Below, piece after piece: positions 50,701 through 61,726 of a DNA stretch of 64,000 nucleotides. Positions within the stretch are counted from its first letter, which is position 1. Each line of letters starts with the position of its first letter. The notes below the pieces were generated by a model. That model searched no databases. It was not told where the DNA came from and worked only from the letters and a program-made list of their open reading frames with translations. Origin of the DNA: Tranzscheliella williamsii (lineage: Eukaryota > Basidiomycota > Ustilaginomycetes > Ustilaginales > Ustilaginaceae); contig JALBYF010000071.1 of the NCBI GenBank assembly GCA_023212725.1, forward strand, positions 1 through 64,000. The letters run 5' to 3'. Position numbers and translations under genes: made by a program.

Positions 50701-52230
50701 GACAGCCTTTTCGATATCAGGCTCTTTTGGTGTCGCGGGCTTTGAGCGTCTAAGGTGGTGCATGACTGTGTTGCATTTCGGCTTTTCGTCTGGACTCTTC
50801 TGCCCATTCAGCTGTGCTTCGTTTGCGGCTACCTCTTCGGCATCGTGGGGGTGGGGAATATTCGCTGTTTCGGGATCATACTCGCGGAGGAGCAAATTGG
50901 TAATTGTGGATTTACCGGACCCAGAGGGTCCGACGAGCGCAGTAACCTTGCCGGCTTCGAAGACGATGGAAACAGATTTCAGACTGGCGACATTTGGCCT
51001 CGAGGGGTATGAGAAGGTGAGGTCTTGAAGCTCGAAAGTAGGAGACCAACTTCCATCAGCCTGGTCTAGGACAAGACCTTCGTCCGTGCGGATATCAATC
51101 TTCGGCTCGCGTTCTATGGCTTTGCGAACTTGTTTGAGAGCGGTCCAGCTGTCAAAGATTCCAGCAATGTGAGGCACAATGTTAGCTAGAGAGAATAGGG
51201 AATTGAGATAGTTCCAGAAAGTGGTTAAAAGGTCGCCCAGGAGAACCTTGCCTTCTACTATGTTGATGGAGCCCCACCAAAAAGCTAGGGAATAGGTGAG
51301 ATTGAGCATGGTATACACGGCGCTGGTCTCGAGGCCCCGAATGGCTGACTTGCGTTTGCCGAGCGTTTCTAATGGCTTGAGCATGACAGTGTCAAAGCGT
51401 TTGAGCAGCTGAGTCTCCATGCCGAAAGATTGCACGACCCGCACCGAGCTCAAAACTTGCTCTAGGAAGGTGGATGAACGAGCCTCAATGCGGAGGGCTG
51501 GTGCTCCAACGATTTCGGTAGCTTTGCCTAGGAGGGCAAAGATGATCATGGTAAGGGGAAGGAGGGCAAACAAGACTCCAGCAATTCTAGCGGCTTTGGT
51601 GAAGCCTATGATGGCGGAGACCACAAGGGTCGATCCAGACCAACAAGCGTAAGCAAGCTTTTCTCCAAAGCCAGCGCGAATCACCGAGATATCTTTGCTG
51701 GCACGATTGGCAATCTCACCTGCCCCATGGAGATCAAAGTGCGATGCGTCTTGAGCGAGGACCGAGGCAACATAGGCATGCCTTAGTCTCTGAGTGAGAT
51801 CATGTGCGGCGCTCGAGAAGCAGGACAAAAAGAGCCAGGCGAGGAAAAATTCGGCGACACCAGCGATCGTCACAATCCAGCCGATGTATGAAGCCGTAGA
51901 ACGGATGTCGTTGGGGGTAGCCGAACTCGGCGTAACTCTATTTGTGTAAACACCATAAAGCAGATCAAGAGCGGGCATTCCACAACCAGCCAGAAGAGCT
52001 GCTATGAAACCAACGACATAAAGCACGCCTGGATGTTTGGCGAACGCGACAGGCGATGACAGCGGTGAGGGCAGTGGCGGGCAGAAAGAGAACAAATAAA
52101 AGAATGTTGGCAGCTTGGTTCTGTGCGGCGCAAAAAGGAGACGACTCGGATGGGCCAAGCGAGGGGCATGTCGAGGTTCATTGTGGGGGACTGTGCTCGG
52201 GCGTCGCGCTGACACCTTTGTGGCTGTCAT
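47707..52230 (-). CDS. Full-size ABC transporter, ABCB class, Ste6-like
   Basis: From the ATG at 52230 the protein is 1507 aa, with TMD-NBD-TMD-NBD order. NBD1: Walker A GPSGSGKST near 438, signature LLSGGQRQR near 627, Walker B RLLCLDEGTSALD. NBD2: Walker A GTSGSGKSS near 1306, signature QLSGGQKQR near 1410, Walker B KILLLDEATSALD. Both catalytic Glu are present. A linker of about 170 residues (near 740-910) is Ser/Lys-rich. In NBD1 about 70 extra residues separate Walker A from the Q loop, and the Q loop reads IVQQHPQLF. The VQQ form recalls Ste6-type exporters of prenylated peptide pheromones in fungi, but a general multidrug exporter is not excluded. It sits in the plasma membrane or endomembranes. 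The next gene upstream is an aspartic protease in the same direction. Confidence 0.85.
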   Translation of the reverse strand: MTATKVSARRPSTVPHNEPRHAPRLAHPSRLLFAPHRTKLPTFFYLFSFCPPLPSPLSSPVAFAKHPGVLYVVGFIAALLAGCGMPALDLLYGVYTNRVTPSSATPNDIRSTASYIGWIVTIAGVAEFFLAWLFLSCFSSAAHDLTQRLRHAYVASVLAQDASHFDLHGAGEIANRASKDISVIRAGFGEKLAYACWSGSTLVVSAIIGFTKAARIAGVLFALLPLTMIIFALLGKATEIVGAPALRIEARSSTFLEQVLSSVRVVQSFGMETQLLKRFDTVMLKPLETLGKRKSAIRGLETSAVYTMLNLTYSLAFWWGSINIVEGKVLLGDLLTTFWNYLNSLFSLANIVPHIAGIFDSWTALKQVRKAIEREPKIDIRTDEGLVLDQADGSWSPTFELQDLTFSYPSRPNVASLKSVSIVFEAGKVTALVGPSGSGKSTITNLLLREYDPETANIPHPHDAEEVAANEAQLNGQKSPDEKPKCNTVMHHLRRSKPATPKEPDIEKAVSDSRRTRIVGEGKVYFAGHDVRDLNVRWLRSQIAIVQQHPQLFTASVFENVAAGLTGTEWAYLPDVDGDPAASDAIKQRTAVIRAKVERALQKAEAWAFVSKLPQGMDTPISGGRTGLLSGGQRQRVAIARALVREPRLLCLDEGTSALDSDTESKIKAALMKEQVERGMTTILIAHRLSTIEHADKILVLKHGKVVESGTHDDLMQKTQDGKGVYRNMVYQQRHLAEDEVKDSKAKADPGSGTGGEGKGDLNLEKSASPLKPSSDESGTGSTQSHDGRPLPSEDLYLDDTRTRVDEASTEESASVVPELSRPSGPLRSVPLQRHRSARASESSHRQFSGRTGTALNQYEHANDAVPSASTSPFPSPAVEKASIVQKPVSHDAADSTNSPGEHPKISKITRKENKRKLRRTFFRYLNDQKLWFTIGILGATATGTSFPIAGWLTGGAVNSLSIEGDDRRLRTEADRWALWFLILALADLIIVLIGSFFLETASEHVMRKLKKEGFASLIRQEIGFFDAEEHASGAMSAAVSSHPANVAAATGLVLSQIIIGSVNLLGSIILGLVLSWKTSVVCLAPIVVLFVSGWLNIVMLEKYEAVAQKPVDRASSYVSENVDAIKTVAALGREAETMRVFDERAKADPKRTRYLIYGAGGFAVSQAMVLLLSALVFYWGGRLLSTGEVSITALYASFEAVVIAAFSAGRLFTFVPDYGRATNSFKIISSWINRKPKIADTTGLSAIDGDLKGLVESTGYAAGDIVLRDIELRYPQRPNHPALKDLSIRIPAGKSVAFCGTSGSGKSSILALLQRFYDPSQGCIEFGGVDVRHIPVHKLRQQMAYVSQDPVLYEGTVRWNLSLGALDPPAVTQADLERACEDAYILDFIRDLPSGFDTEIGFKGSQLSGGQKQRLCIARALLRNPKILLLDEATSALDAESEIQVQTALDRAALNRTTVTIAHRLSSLRKCDWIFVVEDGKILESGTHADLIALGGRYRELMELQL

Positions 52231-53020
52231 GGTAACGAGGCAGCGCTCATCCACCAGAGGATACTTCGAGATCGATCCTCTTGGCTGGACACGCCTTTCT
52301 TGTATATACCTCTGTTCCAGATACAGCTGTGAAGTTGTTGGTGTCGGACGTCAGAAGGGAAGCGAGAACGAGAGGCAGCTTCGGATTGACTCAGCCATAA
52401 AGCTCAGCTAACTCTTGCCATGCAGTGCTCCTACATGCCAAGATGGAAATGCCATACTTAGACTTCTGACTTGAGTTATCCATAATCGGAGTCCACTCTG
52501 GTCTTGACTTCTTCCCAAGCGCGTCACGCCAAAACAACATCGTATCGCCGTTTCGCCGGATGACCGGACCGCGCAGCCTCCCTACTGCACAACTGCAGGA
52601 GTCATGTATAGGATTACTAAATTTGATCTGGCTCACAGGCGAGCTGACATACTGCTCACTATCAACTCGTTCCTGCGCTTTCCAGATCTCGTTTTATCAC
52701 GCTTGAAAGTGGCAGATAAACCGTGAACGTACCTTGAGAGACTCAACCCTTCGGCGACGCAGTGGCAACCGTGGGTTACCGCGTATGCTTGATGCACAGT
52801 TAATTGAAGCTGTGGCGGAATGAGTCACGCACTGAAAGATGAGCCGAGCCCCTAGCGGTTAACGCGGCAGCTGGTGCCGCAGCAACCACACAAGCTGGAT
52901 GATATAGAAGAGGGAAAATGGAAGACTTAGGGGAGATTCGATTGGGTGGATTCATGCTAGCGTATCGCGCGCTAGACGACTGTGATACATAGGACTGGCT
53001 GGGATAAAGGGAAAAACACT
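52231..53020. other. Intergenic, no gene seen
   Basis: A 790-bp stretch between the aspartic protease stop and the ABC transporter start, both on the minus strand. It should include the transporter promoter. No conserved frame or RNA gene is visible. Confidence 0.5.
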
Positions 53021-54331
53021 TTATCGTCGAACAGCTCGACGCAGCCGCTTGTTCGTAGGCTGGTCTCCGACAGATACGGGTGCCATGCCAATCGAGTCAC
53101 CTTGCTTGCTTTTCTTGAACACGGTGTAGACGCTCTTGAGAACCGGTGTTCCAAGCACTGCAGGGGTAAACGGATTGGAGGGTGCAACCGCCAGTATCAG
53201 GCAACCTGGCATCTCTGGGTCGTTGCTCTTCATGAGCATATCGCTGTCCTGTATAGTTAGCTTGTCGCCATCTGGCAAGGCGAGCTGAAATGTCAACTTG
53301 GTAGCACAATCGACAGAATACACGAATGGCTCGTCCTTCGACTTCTTCGCCTTTAGTCCGCTTTTTTTTATAATGGCGTCCAAGTGTGACTGTGGCATGA
53401 TCACAACAGACGAGCCCGTGTCGACCATCATGCTAATGCCATCCACTACAGCAGCGTTTGCGGCTGTAACGTGAGCTCCATCCAGAACCCATCCGTCGTC
53501 TGCGCTGACAGGGGAGAACTTTATTTTGCTGTATCTTTCGTAATCGAAGCCGCCAATTTCCAGTTGCGGCTCTCCGCTCAACTGTACAGCAAACACACGT
53601 TCCGAGTGAGGCGCATCACTGTTCGTCGACTGCATAACCTCGAGCACATCTTTCGCAGTTTCGGAAGAGTTCCTTCCCAAACCAAGCAGACCGTCATGAT
53701 CAAGTGCGGCGTCATTTGCAAACGTTTTCGTCGCAGCACCGAATGTGCCAGTACCATTGAACGTCCCCAGTGTTATAATATCTTGATGAAGCAATACGTC
53801 CATCTCGCCATCACCATAAGCTTCATGTTCTTTCGTGGTGGCTCGAGCAGTTGATGACTTCTTAGGGTCGAATTTGTGCTTCTTGTCCGATCCCGGGCAG
53901 GCTTCTACGGTACATTTGTCAAGGATCACCCAGGAGAGCATCGATCCTGTATCTGCTGTGAGATTGAACACTTGCGCAGGCGTACCGACTCCAACCTCGG
54001 CGTTATAGGTTTGCCCTAGCATCTTAGGGTAACCTCCAACGGCTGCGAGCTTGATAATTTCGCCGCGCTTTTTCAGTGGCTTCGTTTCGGTGGATTCGCC
54101 CGTGCTCATCAGGCTCATGCTGAACAATTCCCCGCCGGTCTTGTCAGAAGATGGTGGTCGACCGCCTTTCCAAGCGACGTGTCGAGCTGCCGTTTGCTCA
54201 TAGCTAGCACGAAGTTGAGCTACGGTGATGCCGCCATCTGCGCTGTGTCCTTCTAAAATAGCCATGCTGTCAACCGCCATCAATAACCATGCGGTGCAGA
54301 TCCATCGGATGGATCGAGAGAAGGTTCGCAT
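53021..54331 (-). CDS. Secreted aspartic protease (pepsin-like, A1)
   Basis: An intronless 436-aa frame from the ATG at 54331. The N-terminus (MRTFSRSIRW, then ICTAWLLMAVDSMA) is a signal peptide. A propeptide follows, with a dibasic PLKKRG near 85-90 that may be a Kex2-type processing site. The mature domain has both catalytic aspartates: LTADTGSML with Asp near 127, and MMVDTGSSVVIMP near 302. Blocks such as YNAEVGVGTPAQVF, DGLLGLGRNSSE and VLGTPVLKSVYTVF match the A1 family. The protease probably acts outside the cell or in the wall or vacuole. The C-terminus has a basic tail (NKRLRRAVRR) and no GPI signal. Promoter and 5' region contain a 21-bp direct duplication. Confidence 0.87.
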   Translation of the reverse strand: MRTFSRSIRWICTAWLLMAVDSMAILEGHSADGGITVAQLRASYEQTAARHVAWKGGRPPSSDKTGGELFSMSLMSTGESTETKPLKKRGEIIKLAAVGGYPKMLGQTYNAEVGVGTPAQVFNLTADTGSMLSWVILDKCTVEACPGSDKKHKFDPKKSSTARATTKEHEAYGDGEMDVLLHQDIITLGTFNGTGTFGAATKTFANDAALDHDGLLGLGRNSSETAKDVLEVMQSTNSDAPHSERVFAVQLSGEPQLEIGGFDYERYSKIKFSPVSADDGWVLDGAHVTAANAAVVDGISMMVDTGSSVVIMPQSHLDAIIKKSGLKAKKSKDEPFVYSVDCATKLTFQLALPDGDKLTIQDSDMLMKSNDPEMPGCLILAVAPSNPFTPAVLGTPVLKSVYTVFKKSKQGDSIGMAPVSVGDQPTNKRLRRAVRR

Positions 54332-55086
54332 TTTCTAGCCGCCGTATTCCTATTTGGTATGTGAAAGCCACGGTAGAGAAGGCAACTGTATCACGGTAGA
54401 GAAGGCAACTGTGCGACCAACAGGTGCAGATGGCAGTTCTCTGCTCTCTTTTTATCGGCGCTGCATGTGTGGGCATAAACTTGTTCATTTGGTGGCCCCA
54501 GGAGGCTACACTCTGTGGCTGATTTTGTCAATTAAGCACACGTCGGTTGGTGGGTTACGAGCTTCATTGATCCTAGCCTACAAGTCTTGCCATCCGACCG
54601 ATCATGCTTCATAAGGCTGTTTCGTAATTTCCTCTTTCGCCCGCCTTCGACGTTTGATACCTCGCTCGCGGGGAGCATGTAATGGTCGAGGAACAAGACG
54701 GTCAGGCCAGTGGACCCAGCCGTTCGCACTATTGCGCCGTCCGTGTCTTCATTCGCGATTGTTTGACTACTAGCAGCGTCGTGTAAGAGACGTAGCTCAC
54801 AACTACGTTGATATGACAATATGGGTTGGCGGTTCAACAACTTGTCAACAGCAATCAATACAACATCAGTCGGCAGATCTGGAGAGGACCGCGAACAGAT
54901 GCTGGAGCTATCATTGCGTTCAATAAACTTGGGTGATTCAGCCATGCTGCACATATCTTGCCGCAGTCAGGTGCCTGAGATATGATTTTGAAGACAGGAC
55001 GAATAGACTTCTTGGAAAGTTACTTCGCGTACGATATACAGTCAAATTGATGAAGAAGACTGAACACTAAGGGGAAAAGCGTGAGG
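54332..55086. other. Intergenic with 21-bp direct duplication
   Basis: A 755-bp gap between the CHD1 stop and the aspartic protease start, both minus. A 21-bp sequence beginning CACGGTAGAGAAGG occurs at 54369-54389 and 54392-54412, just upstream of the protease start. No gene is supported. Confidence 0.6.
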
Positions 55087-58000
55087 TCAACGGCGATAGT
55101 CGTAGCCATGATGTGATGGGTGAGGTGGAGGGGGAGAATACGAGGGATAACCTCCGTAAGCTCCAGGCCCTGCTGGTGGTCCTCCACCACTATGCGTGGG
55201 AGGTGGGTAAGAGTACCTACCATCGCGGTAGTCTCGGTCTCTTCCATCTCGGTACGGTGAATCGCGCCTATCCGCATGAAGAGACGGAAAAGGCTCGCGA
55301 GCCCCACCGTTATAGTGGTGGCCAGCTGCATTACCCACATAACCAGGCTGTTGTGGGGGATAGTGGGATGGGTAAGAGGAATTCGGTCCCAACCCACTCG
55401 GTCCACTGTGCCCGTTGCTGTAGCCCCTTCCTCCATTCGGCTCTATTGATGCGCGCGGCTTTTTGGGTATCGGCGCATCTTGCAAAGGGTCTGCCTTCCG
55501 CTTCGTCTCAACCGAGATTAGGGTAGGCTGTCGGTTTGCGGCCTCGGATGTAAGTGCGATGCTCGAAGCTACAGAGGGCTCAGATTTGAGCCGCGGCACT
55601 GAGCTCGGCGAAGCGGCGACCGCACCAGCAGGGGCAGATGGAGTGCCTCGAGAACCGCCAGCACCAGGGGCTGTAGCGGGTCCGTTCATGACTAGCTTGT
55701 TAAAAATGGCTCGGAGCTTGGATGGCTTGACCTTCTTCGGCCAAAAGAATGCGGAAAAAGCCCAAAGATGATGGAACCACTTATCCTTCTCTTTCGCTGA
55801 GAGACTGCTAAACTTGGTGTCCAGCAGGTGGTCAATGTGTCCTCCAATGGCTGAAAGGCACTCCTTCAACGCGGTGACTTTTTGATCCCTCTCCAGATGG
55901 TCTGTGCCATCTCGCAGACGCTTGAGCTGCTTCTTGCAGGGTCGCATAAGCTCTTTGCATTCTGCTTCATCCATGCTTGAGTATTCACTTTCGTCCGAAG
56001 AGTCTGAAGAGTAAGCGGGAGCTGGCCGCTTCTTGTCCACGTTAGAAGAACCCCGACCTGCTTTTCCGCTCGGCGCAGGCGAGTTGGATGGAGACGGAGA
56101 TTTCTTGACCTTCTTTAGGCTTTTCGTCGTTCCTTCCGACATGTTCTTCTGATATGCCTTGGAATTGTCGTCATACTCCCGTAGCACCTTCAGCAAGTAA
56201 TCTCCCCGCCGGACGAGGTGAATGGCGTTCGGAATGGGCCGTGGCTTTCCTTGGGGAGGACCAGACGTTCCGCTCGGCGTATTCAGCTTGTCATTAGCAT
56301 TAGGCTCTTGGTTGGCCTTTTTGCCCTCTTCCAGGAAAAACTTGCCCCTCATGCCGAGTTCCGGATCGACCTCGATCTGTTCCCATGCGCCGAAGCCATA
56401 TCTCCAGATGCCGACGAGTAGCATCGCGTCATCGTGCGCGTCCCAACCTCCGGCCCAGTTAAGGGTAGCTTTGAGATGCTCCGAAGGAACCCGCCACTGT
56501 AGAGGATCGTCGAGATTGTCAAGGCTCTCCGATAAAAGGCGTAGGTCATAGTGGCGGATCAAGACAGTCTCAGCATTGATACCCGTAATGCCTCGACAGG
56601 AAACTAGTACCGCTTTTTGTCGAAGGGCAGACGAGATTTCTTCCCCTCGCTCCTGCTTTCCTTTCATGAAAGCATTGTGCTCAGCTACTGCTTCCTCGCA
56701 AGTCCCGATAAGCTCGTCCGAGATCTGATAAAGAACCTGTCGATTCTTGTCCTGCAGCTTGCCTTCCTTGATGATAGGTTCAGTTTTATAGCGAATATCA
56801 CCCCATCTTTGTATGCCTCGGATAAGGACACGAAGGTCACGTTCTTTCATTTCGACGGAGCGCTGGGCGGCTGTCTTGCGAGATCGCTTCTGTGCAGCAT
56901 CTTTTGCAGCAGCGTCCGGGGAGTTGGCCCTATCATCACCTTCCCCATTGTCGTAAGCGCCAGGAGCGACCTGAGCGGCAGCCCTCCTGCGGCTAGAGCT
57001 GGCTGCAGCGGCTTCTCCGACTGCTTTCTGTCGCTCTTCTTCTTCGACTTTCTGGCGTTCCTCTACGGGGATGATATCTTCCCAACTGACATCAGCCTTG
57101 AAATCCTGAACCTGGGCGAAGGACTGTAGGAAGCCCTGTCCTCCCGCAGAACTACCGGTGGGGTCAACCTCAGTTTCGTGTGCTTCAGCGTGCGATAGGA
57201 TATCATCAAGATCCATCTCGTCCAGTTTTTTCTGTTGCCCATCCTCGTTCTCGCTCTTGAACATGTTCTGGGCGCCGAACTTTAGGATGGCACCCAGCTC
57301 CTCTTTACTAAACTGTGTTTGAGTCTTGGCAGAGGCTTTGGGAGCGAAATTGGTACCGGAAGTATCCATCTGGTTGATGATAGCGTATTCGAGCACCATC
57401 TTGCGTTTGGCCCTTTCCAGTACATCTTCTTCAACGGTATCTTTTGTCAGGAATCGGAAGACACTGACGTGAAATTTAGAGTTCAGCCTATGGGCTCGGG
57501 CCATTGCCTGGAGGTCATTTTGAGGATTCCAGTCACTGTCGAAGATGATGACCGTGTCTGCAGTTTCAAGATTGATACCGAGCCCACCAGCACGAGTCGA
57601 CAACAGAAATGCAAAATCAGGCGAACCTTCAGCATTAAAGTGTTCGATGGCCTTTTTCCGCACTTCGGACGAGATGGTTCCATCCAAACGTTGATGAATG
57701 TAGCCCCTCAATGACATGTAGTCAGAAAGGATGTCGAGCATTCGGACCATTTGACTGAAGATCAGCACCCGGTGTCCATCTGCCTTGAGCCGGACGAGAA
57801 GCTTGTCCAGAAGCACCATCTTTCCACTATGCATGACGAGGCCTTTGAGCGTCTCCTCGCGATTTTCAGAGATGTGCTCTGTTCCGTCGAAAAGATAAGG
57901 ATGATTGGAAGCCTTTTTGAGCTCGATGGCGATGTTGAGTAAGGAGAATTGGGCGGTGGTAGCTCCACTGAGGAGCGAGTAGTTGCGAGTCAGGATAGCT

Positions 58001-60417
58001 TTGTACATGCGCTGCTGCATGGCCGACATCTCGACCCGGAGGATCTTTTCCGACTTGGTCGGTAGCTCCTTGACGACATCCTTCTTCAGACGCCGTAACA
58101 TGACGTTGTCAAGCTTTTCGTGTAACTCCTTGATGACGGCTTGATCCACGTTGTTGATATCGAAATCAACACTCAGATCGAATTGATCAGGCCTAAGGAA
58201 GTGAAGCAATGCAATCAGCTCTTTGACATTGTTCTGTAGCGGTGTTCCCGTGATGAGCAGTTTACCGGCAGCATGGAAACTATTCAGAGCCTCGTACAGT
58301 TGCGCCTCCGAGTTTTTGAGACGATGTGCTTCATCGACGGCTAGGTACTGCCACTTGATCTGACCCAGTTCCGCTCGATCTTTGAGGATAAATTCGTAGG
58401 TGGTGACCAGAACGTTGAACTTCATCCGCTTTGGAGGCCCAAATTCGTACTCCCGGATCATATCTCGACTAGCACTATTGCCAATATAGGCGATGACGTT
58501 CAGGTCTGGGGCCCAATGCTCGAACTGGTTCATCCAAGCTGGGAGCGTGGATAGCGGTACGACCACGAGGAAAGGGCCGTATTGGTAGCATGAGTGGAAA
58601 AGGTAGGACAGGAAAGATACCGTCTGTACAGTCTTTCCAAGGCCCATTTCATCGGCAAGGATACCGTTCTCGTTCTTGCTCCAAAGATAGGCGAGCCAAT
58701 TCAGACCGGTCATTTGGAAGTCTTTCAATGTGCCAGCGCCGATATAAGCAGGCTGCTCCGTCATTCGAGTATATTTTGGTCGGCCCTGAGAGAAAGTCTG
58801 GGATCTGAAAGGGACGGTAGCGGAGGTGGAGCGTTCCAGATACGCTCTGATGGCGTCTTGCGCGATATCTTTGATCTCCTCCTCTGCCTCCCATGTACAG
58901 TCAGCATAGGCAAGGCCTTTCCATTTGACCAGATAAGCCAGATGCGGGTAAGGTATGTCCTTGTTTGCTTCATTGTCACGCTGTGCAATGATGCGTTCGA
59001 CAGTCTTGAAGCTCTCAATCATCTCGATTTGCCTCTCCTTCTCGATTTGTAGAGCCTCGTGATCTTCTCTGGACGCATTGGGATCGTTCATAAGGGCCTT
59101 CTCTCGGTAGAACACTGATTTGATGTAGTTGTCGACCCTCTTGAAGCCCCGGTAGCGCTTTAAAAACTCGTAAGTCTCATGGGTATTGTGCAAGTGCGAA
59201 TAGCCTTTCCACTTGACGATGAAACGGAGATTTTGAAATGGCAGATCATCTTCGTCGTCGAGCTTATCTTCATGTCGTTCGTGACCGACGATACTTTCAA
59301 TGACGTCCTCCTCTTCGAAGACACCAGCCTCGGCTGCCTGCTTCTGAGCTTGCACGTCCGCCTCGTCTTCAAATGGGTCGTCATCTCCCAGTTCTGCATA
59401 GTCGTCGGTGTAGTTGGGAATCCTTCTGCCGTTTCTGCTTGAGATTCGCGAGGCTTCGAGGTCAGCAGATGACATACGCGGCGCGGCGGAGCGATTAGGC
59501 TTGCGTTTCTTCTTGGATTTGACGGGCCCGAACTCATCGTCATCGGGATCGTCGTCACTGTCGTCTTCTTGATCGTCGTCGTCATCAACTCCGGTATTGC
59601 CATCGTCGGAGCCAGGCGCCGAGCTACGGACTGAGCTTCGGCTAGCCTTGAGTAAATGTTTACGCCGCGACGGAACTGAAGCATCGTTATCCTGGTCTGA
59701 ATCGATGCCACCGTCCTGCATGGGATCTGTGTAGGACTTGCGGCTGGCCCGACCCGACCTTCGTAAGCCATAGAGGTCCGGATCACTCTCGGCCTCGGTG
59801 AGATGATTCCGATCAGGTTTGGCGGACGAACGTGAAGGGGAGCTGTTACGAGAAGAGGAGGGGGGCGAGCCATGCTTGACACGCTCGAGCTGGAAATGAC
59901 TCGGCCTAGTGACATTGCCATGTTCATCAAGGTGGTCACTATCGGTGGAGTCGTTGCCCTCTTGCTCATTGGGAGCAGCGACACTCGAAGGTCTTGCGGA
60001 GGTATCCGTTAAAGGCGACGAGTCGCGACGAGAACGTCCGACCTGGGATCTTTCCTTTGTCTCCGCCACTTCTGCCGGGGCGGTAGCGACCGCCGGGATT
60101 GCTGAGCCGTTAGCCGCTTGCAAGCTTTGGTTCGAGCCGCGATCAGCATTGGTGCCGCCTTCCGCATCGTTACGACCCGACCCTGCTGGGGACGGTGACA
60201 GAATGCCAAGCGGAGCAGGCACTGCCGGTTCGCCAACATACATCACTGGTCTTTCGTCTCGGGGTTGATTCTCTGTCAGCTCTACCAAATGTGAACAGGG
60301 TGAGAGGACTGAATTCAGTTACCGAAGTTACAACACTCTGACATGCCAGCCTTGAGATCAGAGTAAAGGCTCGCATCGGAAGGGGTCGAAACCATTGGCG
60401 TGGACTTACCTGACATG
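55087..60417 (-). CDS. CHD1: Chromatin remodeler Chd1
   Basis: Two exons: 60417-60411 (ATGTCAG only) and 60281-55087, intron GTAAGT...TTGGTAG, 129 nt, giving 1733 aa beginning [13 protein letters not shown]. Chd1 is an ATP-dependent nucleosome-spacing enzyme linked to transcribed chromatin. An acidic/basic disordered N-terminus is followed by two chromodomains: [20 protein letters not shown] near 347, and [20 protein letters not shown] near 455. The Snf2 motor has [12 protein letters not shown] near 547, VDEAH near 649 and the helicase C domain at about 830-927 ([24 protein letters not shown]). A SANT/SLIDE-like part follows, and near 1450-1500 the CHCT (DUF4208) domain. The tail is Pro/Tyr/Gly-rich. 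All ATPase motifs are intact. Confidence 0.93.
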
Positions 60418-61726
60418 GTGATGAGATCTCAGGGCGAGGTATTGGTACCAGACTTGCTGTTCGAGTGTACTGCCGTAGCCAAGCTCAAGCCGATGAGAAG
60501 AAGACCCAGAGATAAAAAAGGCTTTGACGCTATGAAAGCTTGATGAGCAAAGCCAGCGCCAGACGAAGAATGATAGACTGGGCTTGACGTTGGTGTGGGC
60601 CAGCGTCGAATATCGGCTGACGATGAAAGTAGGAAAATTAGCTATCTGAATGAAGACAGAAGAGGCCGAGGATGCATTGTGCAGCGTTGTTTCTCGAAGT
60701 TCGGGTCGTCGATGTCGGATCCGGGGTGATCCGGTGGATGGAAGGTGTCGACGAGGGGAGGAAAGAAGAAAGCAGTTGGAAGCAGAACGGGATACGTGCA
60801 ACGCGAAAGTAAAGGAGGGTTTGGAGGAGAAGGGTACAGATGGGTGTTGAGCAGAGAAGAGACTCGTCGAACACGCACACTGCGGGTTTGAACGAGTTGA
60901 GAGTGGATCACGATCAGAGCGCGATCAGATGACGACTGGCAGTGCGGAAAAGCCCGTTGGTCGCTGGTTCGCATTGCAAACGCGCCATTGACAAGATCCA
61001 AAACGGAGAAGTCTGCCATACTTTCTTCAACACTCACTCCCAACCCACGCTTGTAACTGACGACTGTCGAAGCGCGGCTGCAGATCCGACTTGTACTGCT
61101 GGCTTATTCGTTGATTAGACGCGAACCGTTTCAAGATCGAGTATTGGCCCCACGCACATAGGATTACCCTTCACCGCTCTCGAAATATCGCGATGGGGAT
61201 ATTCTTTGTTCTCGTCACGCTGCCTTCACTTGACCGCGTGTGCTTCTTGCCGACGACGACGTGAGCCGTTCGGAAGGCGTCGGTGCCTCGCGGCTGTGCG
61301 TTAGACTTTTTCCTCCTCGTTCGGATTTGTTGGGCGTTCAAAAACGGCTTGAAATTGTCCATCCGTAGTAAGCACGGTCGTAATGTGAATGGAACACAAC
61401 GGTCGGCCGTGCTCTGCCAGCCGCGCTCTGCGCGTCCTCCAACAAGCACTGAGGACATACAGAGCGCTTCGATAAGCATGGCTGGTCGAACGTCTCGCCA
61501 AACGTCTCCGTACTTGAGAAAGCCCAAAACCTCGCTCTGGGCCTGACCACCCACACTTCCGCATCCACATCCACGCTGCAAAGGCTAACAGCGAGTCTGA
61601 CGGGCCCTGGAATCTCATTTGCTCATGAACAATTCAACTAAAGGTGACGGCCTTACCATCTTTCCTCCCCATCCTCGCCCTTTCGCTAGGAATCTTCACA
61701 AGGTACTCGCTCGTGCGACAAAAGAG
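60418..61726. other. CHD1 upstream region, no gene seen
   Basis: This 1.3-kb stretch contains the CHD1 promoter and leader on the minus strand, which is pyrimidine-rich near 60640-60860. Several frames of 80-140 codons exist, but none shows a domain or a plausible protein composition. Confidence 0.5.

Noticed and set aside
61171..61581. 136-codon minus-strand frame upstream of CHD1
   Set aside because: No domain, unusual composition and no splice-supported extension; treated as chance.
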